Positions 15,067 through 21,814 of a stretch of DNA of 24,278 nucleotides are shown here, in pieces. Positions within the stretch are counted from its first letter, which is position 1. Every line of letters starts with the position of its first letter. Source of the DNA: an uncultured Lachnospiraceae bacterium (GTDB lineage: Bacteria > Bacillota > Clostridia > Lachnospirales > Lachnospiraceae); NCBI GenBank assembly GCA_910584325.1, contig CAJTZH010000038.1, forward strand, positions 1 to 24,278, given 5' to 3'. The notes beneath the pieces are model-generated. The model searched no databases and was not told the DNA's origin. It saw only the letters and a program-made list of their open reading frames with translations. The position numbers and the translations under genes were made by a program.

Positions 15067-16596
15067 ATGATGAAAAAAACGATTAGTAAGGGAATTGCAG
15101 CAGTATTGGTTTTGATGATGGTATTTGCCCTGCCGCAGCGTATTTTTGCCGCGGGCGAGGTCAACGTCACAGTCAGCAGCGGAGAAACAACGGTCGGCGG
15201 AGAGGTCGAGGTTACGATTACATTGAGTAACAGCACGGAGACGCTTGCCTTAGCAGATTTGTGGATTACTTATGACGCTTCGGTTCTGGAAGCTGTCTCA
15301 GGGTATGACCAGGGCGGCGGCGGAAAAATTCACATTTTATCATTTAGCGGAGATTCTACCTATAAGGTAAAGTTTAAGGGTTTGACGGCCGGAACGTCAA
15401 ATGTTGCGCTGGTGCGGGAACAGTCAATTATTAGTTCCACCGTGACGGACCAGATGCAGATGTATGTATCGTCGGGAAGCGTTACGGTTAAAGGAGCGGC
15501 GACGCAGTCCAAGAATAATAATCTTTCGGCGCTGACGGTAAGTCCGGGAACACTGACGCCTGCATTTTCAAAGGATGTCACAACATATAATATTACACTG
15601 ACGGAAAGCTGTCAGAGACTGACGGTCAGCGCGACGCCGGAGGACGCAAAAGCCAAAGTATCTGTCTGGGGCGCAGTCATGGACCCGGGTGATAATACAA
15701 CTAAAATCACGGTAACGGCAGAAAACGGAGAACAGAAAGTTTATACAATTTATACAAAAGTTCCGGTGCCGGAAAAACCAAAAGAACCGGAGAAAGATAT
15801 TATTATTGACGTTGACGGCGCAATGTATAAGGTTATCAGTAACTTTGAGGAAGAGCTGCTTCCGGAAGGATACGAGGCGGCAGACTATACGTACAAGAAT
15901 AAGAAAATTGTCGTCGGTAAGGGGTTGACAAACGGCAACATTATTTTCTGTGTGTCTGACGCGTCGATAGAGAAAACGGAGCCGCTGTTTGTCGTTTATG
16001 ATGAGCAGAACAGTAAATTTGCGCATTTAAAATTGATAACGGCAAAAGGTCTTTCGTACACGGTAGTGGAAGATGTAGACGCATTGAACAGTGTGGAAGT
16101 TCCGAAGGGATATGCCGAAAGCGAGTACAGTATTAATAATCAGCCTTATAAGGTGTGGGTGGAAGAAAATAATCCCACAGCCGAATATTTTCTTATTTAC
16201 TGTGTAAATGTAAACGGCGCCGCGGGCTGGTATCAGTATGATATCGGGGAAGGAACGATGCAGAGAGCGTTTCTTAACGGAATTACGGTATCATCTCCGG
16301 AAAAACCTACGGTAGAAGAAACACAGCCGCAGCCGACAGAAGAAAATCAGAAGACGCCGGACGAATATAAAGAACTGGAAGCCAAACATGATAATTATGT
16401 GAAAAAAACAAGGATTGCGCTGGGAATGATGGCAGTTCTTTTAGTGTTGGTAGTGATTATCGTAGTAATTTTTACGATAAAAACATTCCACGATTCTCAT
16501 GGCGATGAGTATGAAGAGGAACCGGACGAGGAAGCGCCGGTAAAGAGAAAGAAAAATAAAAAAGACGATGATGATGATTTTACCTTTATAGAATAA
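15067..16596 (+). CDS. Membrane-anchored cohesin-domain scaffold protein
   Basis: A 509-aa surface protein. Modules: a signal peptide (1 to about 29, ending IFAAG), a cohesin-like domain (about 31-142; VTVSSGETTVGGEVEVTITL, LADLWITYDASVLEA and TAGTSNVAL are typical strands), a cadherin-like beta-sandwich (about 150-231) similar to that of the upstream gene, a ~170-residue region of unknown fold (about 243-410), a Pro/Gln/Glu linker, one membrane helix (about 450-474) and a charged cytoplasmic tail ending KRKKNKKDDDDDFTFIE. Tandem ATGs at 15067 and 15070 follow AAAGGGG. In cellulosomes cohesins bind dockerins; here a single cohesin would dock the dockerin-bearing hydrolase encoded 11 bases upstream. 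It is not a sortase substrate, having no LPXTG. Confidence 0.87.
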   Translation: MMKKTISKGIAAVLVLMMVFALPQRIFAAGEVNVTVSSGETTVGGEVEVTITLSNSTETLALADLWITYDASVLEAVSGYDQGGGGKIHILSFSGDSTYKVKFKGLTAGTSNVALVREQSIISSTVTDQMQMYVSSGSVTVKGAATQSKNNNLSALTVSPGTLTPAFSKDVTTYNITLTESCQRLTVSATPEDAKAKVSVWGAVMDPGDNTTKITVTAENGEQKVYTIYTKVPVPEKPKEPEKDIIIDVDGAMYKVISNFEEELLPEGYEAADYTYKNKKIVVGKGLTNGNIIFCVSDASIEKTEPLFVVYDEQNSKFAHLKLITAKGLSYTVVEDVDALNSVEVPKGYAESEYSINNQPYKVWVEENNPTAEYFLIYCVNVNGAAGWYQYDIGEGTMQRAFLNGITVSSPEKPTVEETQPQPTEENQKTPDEYKELEAKHDNYVKKTRIALGMMAVLLVLVVIIVVIFTIKTFHDSHGDEYEEEPDEEAPVKRKKNKKDDDDDFTFIE

Positions 16597-16605
16597 GGAA
16601 CATGC

Positions 16606-16646
16606 AGAAGAAGAATCTCAAAGCAGAGGTTCTTTTTCTAATTTTT
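16606..16646 (+). terminator. Terminator of the dockerin/cohesin operon
   Basis: AGAAGAAGAATCTC (16606-16619) pairs with GAGGTTCTTTTTCT (16626-16639) over 14 bp including two G-U pairs, with a six-base loop and AATTTTT after it. It starts nine bases after the stop codon. Confidence 0.8.
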
Positions 16647-16669
16647 GGTAATTGTGTTACAAGTTTACA

Positions 16670-16698
16670 TTGACTTTTTTAATTCTTTGTTATAGTAT
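16670..16698 (+). promoter_or_regulatory. Promoter of the gntR-mcsA-mcsB-clpC operon
   Basis: TTGACT (16670-16675) is followed after 15 bases by TATAGT (16691-16696), preceded by TG one base away as in an extended -10; an alternative -10, TAGTAT, lies at 17-base spacing (16693-16698). Either choice falls inside the palindrome at 16687-16709, so binding there would block RNA polymerase. Confidence 0.65.
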
Positions 16699-16709
16699 TA
16701 ATATAACAA
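16687..16709 (+). promoter_or_regulatory. Near-perfect 23-bp palindrome, candidate GntR operator
   Basis: The arms TTGTTATA (16687-16694) and TATAACAA (16702-16709) are exact inverted repeats around a 7-base centre, GTATTAA, that is itself nearly symmetric; ten of eleven base pairs match. It covers the -10 region and abuts the ribosome-binding site at 16711. GntR regulators bind such palindromes as dimers and commonly autoregulate, so it is the probable operator of the gene that follows. Confidence 0.6.
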
Positions 16710-16722
16710 TGGAGGGATACTT

Positions 16723-17100
16723 ATGTTTGTTTCGATAGACTTTAATAGCGATGAGGCAATTTACATGCAGCTGATTAACCAGATTATCATGGGAATTGCG
16801 CTGGAAGAATTTCATGAGGGCGATTCGCTGCCTTCTGTGCGGCAGCTTGCGGACAGTATCGGCATCAATATGCATACGGTCAATAAGGCGTATGCCGTTT
16901 TGAAACAGGAGGGTTACATTAAGCTGGACAGACGCAGGGGCGCGGTTATTGCGGTGGATTTGGATAAACTGGAAGCGATTGACTCTATGTCAAAAGAGCT
17001 TCGTCTCGTTATCGCGAAAGCGTTGTGCAGGAATGTCAGTCCACAGGAGATACATCAGGCAGTCGATGAGATTTTAAATGAGTATATGGGAGGCAGATGA
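16723..17100 (+). CDS. GntR family regulator, YtrA-type, heading the clpC operon
   Basis: A 125-aa transcription factor. The N-terminal winged helix-turn-helix (about 8-75) carries the subfamily hallmark LPSVRQLADSIGINMHTVNK followed by AYAVLKQEGYI. The remaining ~50 residues are a short helical tail (IAKALCRNVSPQEIHQAVDEIL), which is the YtrA subfamily layout without a FadR- or HutC-type ligand domain. The start is ATG with GGAGGG six bases upstream. Its stop is one base before the ATG of mcsA, so the regulator is the first gene of mcsA-mcsB-clpC, in the place where Bacillus and many clostridia carry ctsR. Autoregulation through the palindrome at 16687-16709 is an inference. Confidence 0.92.
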   Translation: MFVSIDFNSDEAIYMQLINQIIMGIALEEFHEGDSLPSVRQLADSIGINMHTVNKAYAVLKQEGYIKLDRRRGAVIAVDLDKLEAIDSMSKELRLVIAKALCRNVSPQEIHQAVDEILNEYMGGR

Positions 17101-17101
17101 T

Positions 17102-17650
17102 ATGTTGTGCGAGAATTGTAACCAAAACGAGGCAACTATTCATTATACCGAGGTCATTAACGGAGTGAAGACGGAGCGTCATTTATGCGGTAAATGCATG
17201 CAGGAGCTTGACTACAGCATGGAGGGAGAGTTTCCGTTTTCTAAGCTGATAAAAGGTATTCTGTCGTCGCATCTTATGCAGAACAGCAAGGAAGCGAATC
17301 CAATGCTGCATCTGTGCTGTGATAAGTGCGGCATGAGTTATCAGGATTTTACGAAAATAGGTAAATTTGGATGTGCTGAATGCTATAATGTATTCGGACC
17401 GCTGATTTTGGATAATATTAAAAAGATACAGGGCAGCAGTACGCATGTCGGCAGGAAATATCAATCTGTCTGCGGTACGGATGATTTGTCCGTACAGGAG
17501 TTTGATTCCACGGTGACGGATGATGAAGCGAAATTAAAGAAGTTGTCCGAGAAACTGCAGTCGGCGCTTGCGATTGAAGATTATGAGCAGGCTGCGAAGC
17601 TGCGTGACGAGATGAAACTGATACGAGGAGGGACGGGTAAGAATGCTTAG
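17102..17650 (+). CDS. mcsA: McsA, zinc-binding activator of protein arginine kinase
   Basis: An activator and adaptor of the arginine kinase McsB and the ClpC unfoldase. The 182 residues contain four CxxC pairs (C3/C6, C29/C32, C73/C76 and C91/C94) for two zinc sites, and a C-terminal UVR motif (about 143-176, KLKKLSEKLQSALAIEDYEQ) that contacts partner proteins. ATG 17102 is chosen because GGGAGG (17088-17093) lies eight bases before it and the first CxxC begins at once; an in-frame ATG at 17078 inside gntR would add eight unrelated residues. Its 3' end overlaps mcsB by eight bases. Confidence 0.95.
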   Translation: MLCENCNQNEATIHYTEVINGVKTERHLCGKCMQELDYSMEGEFPFSKLIKGILSSHLMQNSKEANPMLHLCCDKCGMSYQDFTKIGKFGCAECYNVFGPLILDNIKKIQGSSTHVGRKYQSVCGTDDLSVQEFDSTVTDDEAKLKKLSEKLQSALAIEDYEQAAKLRDEMKLIRGGTGKNA

Positions 17651-18674
17651 GTGGTTTGAGGAAAGCGGTGCTAATGATGATGTTGTTATTTCAAGCCGAA
17701 TCCGCCTTGCAAGAAATTTAGCCGATTATCCGTTTTCTCCCCGTATTACTGCGGAACAGGCAGATAAGATGATTCATGAGGCAGGAAGGACGCTGTTGAA
17801 ACTGCCGGCAATGAAACCGTATCATGACTATGTTCTGGAAGATTTGGATGAGATACAGAAGGAGGCTCTGGCGGAGAGAAATGTTATCAGCAGATATCTG
17901 CTCAAACAGAACAAAGCAATGTTTCTGGCTGCCGAAGACGAGAAGAGCTCAATTATGCTGAATGAGGAAGACCATATCCGCATCCAGTGCATTGAAGCAG
18001 GAATGGATTTGGAGACGGCATATAGTCGGGCTTTAGGATTGGATGAGGCTGTGGGCGGCGTGCTTCATTATGCGTATGATGAGAACTTCGGTTTTCTTAC
18101 GACATGTCCCTCCAATGTGGGAACGGGCATGAAAGCATCGTTTGACCTGCATCTTCCGGCGCTTGGCAATTCTAAGAAGATACAGGCGTTAATCAGTGAA
18201 GTGGGACACTTTGGAATCCATATGAAAGGTCTTTATGGAGAAGACGGAAGCGGGTGCGGTCACATTTACCGCATTTCCAATCAGAAGACGATGGGGCAGA
18301 CGGAAGAGGAGATTGTAGGTAATCTTGAAAATCTTGCCTCGCAGATTATCACACAGGAGAGGGAATGCAGAAGGCATATTGTGAAGAACGATAAAGGTAA
18401 ACTGGAGGATGAGATTTATAAATCTTACGGTATTTTAAAATATTCCCGTAGGTTGAAGTATAAAGACGCCATGTTGTTTTTATCGGAAGTGAAGCTGGGA
18501 CTGGCGATGGGAATTTTGGAGTTTACGGAGAAAGCAAATTTTATTGTTTATCAGTTAATGATAGGAATACAGCCGGCAAATTTAAAGTTAATAAGCGGGA
18601 GTAAACCTTCGGAAGATGAACTGGAGGAGACGAGGGCAGCTTTTATCAGAGAGAATCTGCCTATGATTAATTAA
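17643..18674 (+). CDS. mcsB: Protein arginine kinase McsB
   Basis: Phosphorylates arginines on proteins; in Bacillus phosphoarginine marks substrates for ClpC-ClpP degradation. The 343 aa have the phosphagen-kinase fold: SSRIRLARN (17-25) and HIRIQ (111-115) for nucleotide binding, and TTCPSNVGTG with the active-site C155. The C-terminal allosteric phosphoarginine site, RDxxRA in Bacillus-type proteins, reads LEETRA here (327-332), so the first Arg and the Asp are not conserved. The start overlaps mcsA by eight bases, with GAGGAGGGACGG just before it. clpC follows after 18 bases. Confidence 0.96.
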   Translation: MLRWFEESGANDDVVISSRIRLARNLADYPFSPRITAEQADKMIHEAGRTLLKLPAMKPYHDYVLEDLDEIQKEALAERNVISRYLLKQNKAMFLAAEDEKSSIMLNEEDHIRIQCIEAGMDLETAYSRALGLDEAVGGVLHYAYDENFGFLTTCPSNVGTGMKASFDLHLPALGNSKKIQALISEVGHFGIHMKGLYGEDGSGCGHIYRISNQKTMGQTEEEIVGNLENLASQIITQERECRRHIVKNDKGKLEDEIYKSYGILKYSRRLKYKDAMLFLSEVKLGLAMGILEFTEKANFIVYQLMIGIQPANLKLISGSKPSEDELEETRAAFIRENLPMIN

Positions 18675-18692
18675 TGGAAAGGAATTTATAAA

Positions 18693-21182
18693 ATGCAGGA
18701 CAGATTTACGGGAAAGGCGGACGAAGCGTTAAAGAGGGCTGCGGTTATAGCGAAAGAGTTCGGGCACGGGTATGTGGGAACAGAGCATATTTTAATCGGG
18801 CTACTTGATGCGGGAGAAAATGTGGCGGCATCTGTTTTAAATAATCACGGGGTAGAGCAGGAGAAGCTGGAAGATTTGGTGGAACAGTTGATTGTTCCTG
18901 AATCGGCAGTGAATGTTGTGGACCCGGAACTATATACGCCAAGGGCGAAGAAGGTATTACTCGGGGCATCTAAGGAAGCGGTGCGTTTTAAATCAAAATT
19001 AATCGGCACGGAACATATTTTGATTGCGGTTATTAAGGAATATGACTGTGTTGCGTCACGCCTGTTAAACGGAATTGGCGTCAACATCCAGAAATTATAT
19101 ATTGATTTGCTGGTAGCAATGGGTGAGGACGGCAATATTTACAAGGAAGATTTTCAGAACGGAAAGCCGCGGGCAGGCAGGAACAAATCCGCAACGCCTA
19201 CGTTGGAGCAGTACAGCCGTGATTTAACGGAATTCGCAAAGGAAGGTAAACTGGACCCGGTTATCGGACGGAGTGATGAAATACAGCGCGTTATCCAGAT
19301 TCTTTCCAGACGAACAAAGAATAATCCGTGTCTTATCGGGGAACCGGGCGTGGGTAAAACAGCTATTGCAGAGGGACTTGCGCTGCGTATCGCGGAAGGG
19401 AACGTTCCTGACGTCATTATGGATAAAAGGGTTGTCACTCTGGACTTGTCGGGAATGATTGCAGGTTCTAAGTACCGGGGTGAGTTTGAGGAGCGAATTA
19501 AAAAGGTCATTTCGGAAGTGAGGAATGCAGGAAACGTTCTTTTATTTCTGGATGAGCTGCATACGATTATCGGAGCGGGCGGCGCGGAGGGCGCAATGGA
19601 CGCGTCAAATATTCTGAAACCGTCGCTTTCCCGGGGAGAGATTCAGTTAATCGGAGCGACAACTCTGGAGGAGTACCGGAAGTATATTGAGAAAGATGCG
19701 GCGCTTGAGCGAAGATTTCAGCCGGTTCGGATAGAGGAGCCTACGAAGGAGGAGACGGTTCTGATTTTAAAGGGGCTTCGCGGCAAATATGAAGAGCATC
19801 ATGGACTAACCATATCAGACGCGGCAGTGGACGCGGCAGTAAATATGTCGATACGATATATCAACGACCGTTTTCTGCCGGATAAGGCAATTGATTTAAT
19901 GGACGAAGCCTCTTCAAAGGCGAAGCTGGGAACGTATGAGAAGCCTGATAACATCAAGAAACTTGAAAAAGATATTGAGGCGTTGAATAACAAAAAAGAA
20001 GAAGCGATTAAGAATGAAGCATATGAGCTGGCCGGGGAGATTAAGCGCAGACAGCAGAAAAAAAGAGAGCAGCTTGAGGAGCTTCTCGTAAAATGGAGAG
20101 AGGATAAGAAACAGAGTAATATTGTTGTAACGGAAGAGGATATTGCCGATGTGGTATCCATTTGGACGAAGATACCTGTTAAGAAACTTGCGATGGAAGA
20201 ATCCGAACGGCTTATGAAATTAGAAGGCATTCTTCATGAGCGTGTTATTGGTCAGGAGGAAGCTGTTTCGGCAGTGGCGAAGGCAATGCGCCGGGGAAGA
20301 GTAGGTTTAAAAGACCCGAAACGTCCGATTGGTTCATTTTTATTTCTTGGACCGACAGGTGTGGGAAAGACAGAACTTTCCAAAGCACTTGCGGACGCCA
20401 TGTTTGGAAGCGAAGCATCGCTTATTCGTGTTGATATGTCGGAATATATGGAGAAACACAGTGTTTCCAAACTGATTGGCTCTCCGCCGGGATATGTCGG
20501 ATATGACGAAGGCGGTCACTTAAGTGAAAAGGTGCGTAGAAATCCGTATGCGGTTATTTTGTTTGACGAGATTGAAAAAGCGCATCCTGATGTATTTAAT
20601 ATCCTGCTTCAGGTTTTAGACGACGGGCATATTACGGATTCCACCGGACGTGTTGTAGATTTTAAAAATACCGTGATTATTATGACATCCAATGCGGGGG
20701 CGCAGAATATTGTTTCGCCTAAGACGCTGGGATTTGCAGGTAATTCCGACGAGAAGCAGAATCACGAAATCATGAAGAGTAAAGTGATGGACGAAGTGAA
20801 GAGAATTTTCCGTCCTGAATTTATTAACAGAATTGACGAGATTATCGTATTCCATATGTTAAATAAGGAGCATATGGGGCAGATTGCGGATATTATGATG
20901 AATACCATCAATAAACATCTGATGGACAGAATGAAGATATCTATTACTCTGGATGAGGAAGCAAAGAAGTTCATTATTAATGATGGGTATGATGAGAAAT
21001 ACGGAGCGAGACCTCTGAGACGGACAATTCAGAGTAAGGTGGAGGACGCGCTGGCGGAAAAAATCCTTGAGGGTTCTATCAAACAGAGAAAAACAGGCAC
21101 AACAGAGGTTGCAGTTACTTGTGTTGACGGCAAGATTGAATTTTTCGTGAAAAATGTTAAAAATACTAGAAAAAAGTCATAA
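18693..21182 (+). CDS. clpC: ATP-dependent Clp protease ATP-binding subunit ClpC
   Basis: A hexameric AAA+ unfoldase that feeds ClpP; a central stress and regulatory protease. The 829 aa are full length: a double Clp-N repeat (about 1-145), AAA module 1 with Walker A GEPGVGKT (216-223) and Walker B LLFLDE (283-288), a middle domain with a UVR-like segment (about 425-460), and AAA module 2 with Walker A GPTGVGKT (553-560) and Walker B VILFDE (621-626). A LGF tripeptide (679-681) matches the ClpP-docking loop. The middle domain and operon partners separate it from ClpB and ClpE. The start is ATG with GGAAAGGA upstream. It is the last gene of the operon; no clear terminator hairpin follows. Confidence 0.97.
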   Translation: MQDRFTGKADEALKRAAVIAKEFGHGYVGTEHILIGLLDAGENVAASVLNNHGVEQEKLEDLVEQLIVPESAVNVVDPELYTPRAKKVLLGASKEAVRFKSKLIGTEHILIAVIKEYDCVASRLLNGIGVNIQKLYIDLLVAMGEDGNIYKEDFQNGKPRAGRNKSATPTLEQYSRDLTEFAKEGKLDPVIGRSDEIQRVIQILSRRTKNNPCLIGEPGVGKTAIAEGLALRIAEGNVPDVIMDKRVVTLDLSGMIAGSKYRGEFEERIKKVISEVRNAGNVLLFLDELHTIIGAGGAEGAMDASNILKPSLSRGEIQLIGATTLEEYRKYIEKDAALERRFQPVRIEEPTKEETVLILKGLRGKYEEHHGLTISDAAVDAAVNMSIRYINDRFLPDKAIDLMDEASSKAKLGTYEKPDNIKKLEKDIEALNNKKEEAIKNEAYELAGEIKRRQQKKREQLEELLVKWREDKKQSNIVVTEEDIADVVSIWTKIPVKKLAMEESERLMKLEGILHERVIGQEEAVSAVAKAMRRGRVGLKDPKRPIGSFLFLGPTGVGKTELSKALADAMFGSEASLIRVDMSEYMEKHSVSKLIGSPPGYVGYDEGGHLSEKVRRNPYAVILFDEIEKAHPDVFNILLQVLDDGHITDSTGRVVDFKNTVIIMTSNAGAQNIVSPKTLGFAGNSDEKQNHEIMKSKVMDEVKRIFRPEFINRIDEIIVFHMLNKEHMGQIADIMMNTINKHLMDRMKISITLDEEAKKFIINDGYDEKYGARPLRRTIQSKVEDALAEKILEGSIKQRKTGTTEVAVTCVDGKIEFFVKNVKNTRKKS

Positions 21183-21207
21183 TTTATAGTATGATATAAC
21201 TATACTA
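21167..21207 (+). promoter_or_regulatory. Promoter with operator-like repeat before the 137-aa gene
   Basis: TAGAAA (21167-21172) and TATGAT (21190-21195) have a 17-base spacer. The -10 lies in overlapping inverted repeats: TAGTAT (21187-21192) with ATACTA (21202-21207), and TATAGT (21185-21190) with ACTATA (21199-21204). TTATAGTATGATATAAC at 21184-21200 differs from 16690-16707 in the gntR operator by one deleted base and one substitution, hinting at the same regulator. AT-rich promoters can resemble each other by chance. Confidence 0.4.
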
Positions 21208-21254
21208 ATTTACAGGTAATCCGAAGTAAAATAAACCCAGGAGGACATATATCG

Positions 21255-21668
21255 ATGGCAGTTATTGATGAGTTGATTCGTTCGGAATCAAATGGAACAG
21301 TTAGTTTTGGCAATTATTTACTGGATACAAAATCCAAGTTATCCGATTTCGAGCATAACGGTGATTTGTATAAGGTGAAGACATTTAAGGAAATTACCAA
21401 ATTAGAACGCAACGGAATGTTTGTGTATGAGTCGGTTCCGGGAACAGCAGTGAATAATCTGGCTGTTACAGACACCGGTGTTTCATTTCAGGTTGAAGGC
21501 AGTGAAGATGCCCAGATTACGCTTGAACTCGAACCGGAAACAGCATATAAAGTAAGCATTGATTCAGCACCGACCGGCGCAATTAAGACGAATCTCGGCG
21601 GAAAACTTGTTCTGAGTGTTGAGCTTGGCGAAGGAAAATGTGCTGATGTAAAGGTAGAGAAGCTTTAA
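21255..21668 (+). CDS. Conserved protein of unknown function, 137 aa
   Basis: A 137-aa, acidic, soluble protein without signal peptide, membrane segment, cysteines or catalytic motif. The N-terminal third (ELIRSESNGTVSFGNYLL, then FEHNGDLYKVKTFKEITKLE) precedes a region of regular beta-strand pattern. I recall close relatives, widespread in Lachnospiraceae and sometimes labelled endosialidase; nothing in the sequence supports that enzyme name, since an endosialidase domain is far larger. The ribosome-binding site AGGAGGA lies about ten bases before the ATG. It has its own promoter and a strong terminator, so it is a separate unit between clpC and radA. Confidence 0.85.
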   Translation: MAVIDELIRSESNGTVSFGNYLLDTKSKLSDFEHNGDLYKVKTFKEITKLERNGMFVYESVPGTAVNNLAVTDTGVSFQVEGSEDAQITLELEPETAYKVSIDSAPTGAIKTNLGGKLVLSVELGEGKCADVKVEKL

Positions 21669-21719
21669 TCGATATGGCGGAATTTAGGAATAGGAATTTA
21701 CGTTAATAAGAAACTGTAC

Positions 21720-21763
21720 GGGCTGTCGCATGATACATGATTGTGCAACAGCCCTTTCTTTTG
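21720..21763 (+). terminator. Intrinsic terminator after the 137-aa gene
   Basis: GGGCTGT (21720-21726) pairs with ACAGCCC (21748-21754), continued by GCA/TGC after one mismatch, and is followed by TTTCTTTT. The T-tract runs into the -35 of the radA promoter. Confidence 0.88.
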
Positions 21764-21788
21764 ACTTACAATGTTTTTGATTTATAAT
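21761..21788 (+). promoter_or_regulatory. Promoter of radA
   Basis: TTGACT (21761-21766) and a perfect TATAAT (21783-21788) with a 16-base spacer, 27 bases before the TTG start of radA. It abuts the preceding terminator. Confidence 0.8.
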
Positions 21789-21814
21789 TTTAAACAACTA
21801 TGGAGGAAATTATT

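Noticed and set aside
16640..16722. CtsR operator in front of the clpC operon
   Set aside because: The expected tandem RGTCAAA-type heptads are absent; only a single partial AGTCAA on the reverse strand within the -35 is seen.
17078..17101. Upstream ATG for mcsA inside gntR
   Set aside because: The ribosome-binding site GGGAGG lies between it and ATG 17102, and the added residues are not part of the family.
21800..21814. ATG 21800 as the radA start
   Set aside because: The ATG overlaps the GGAGG that serves the TTG at 21815, where the protein begins MAKTK as expected.
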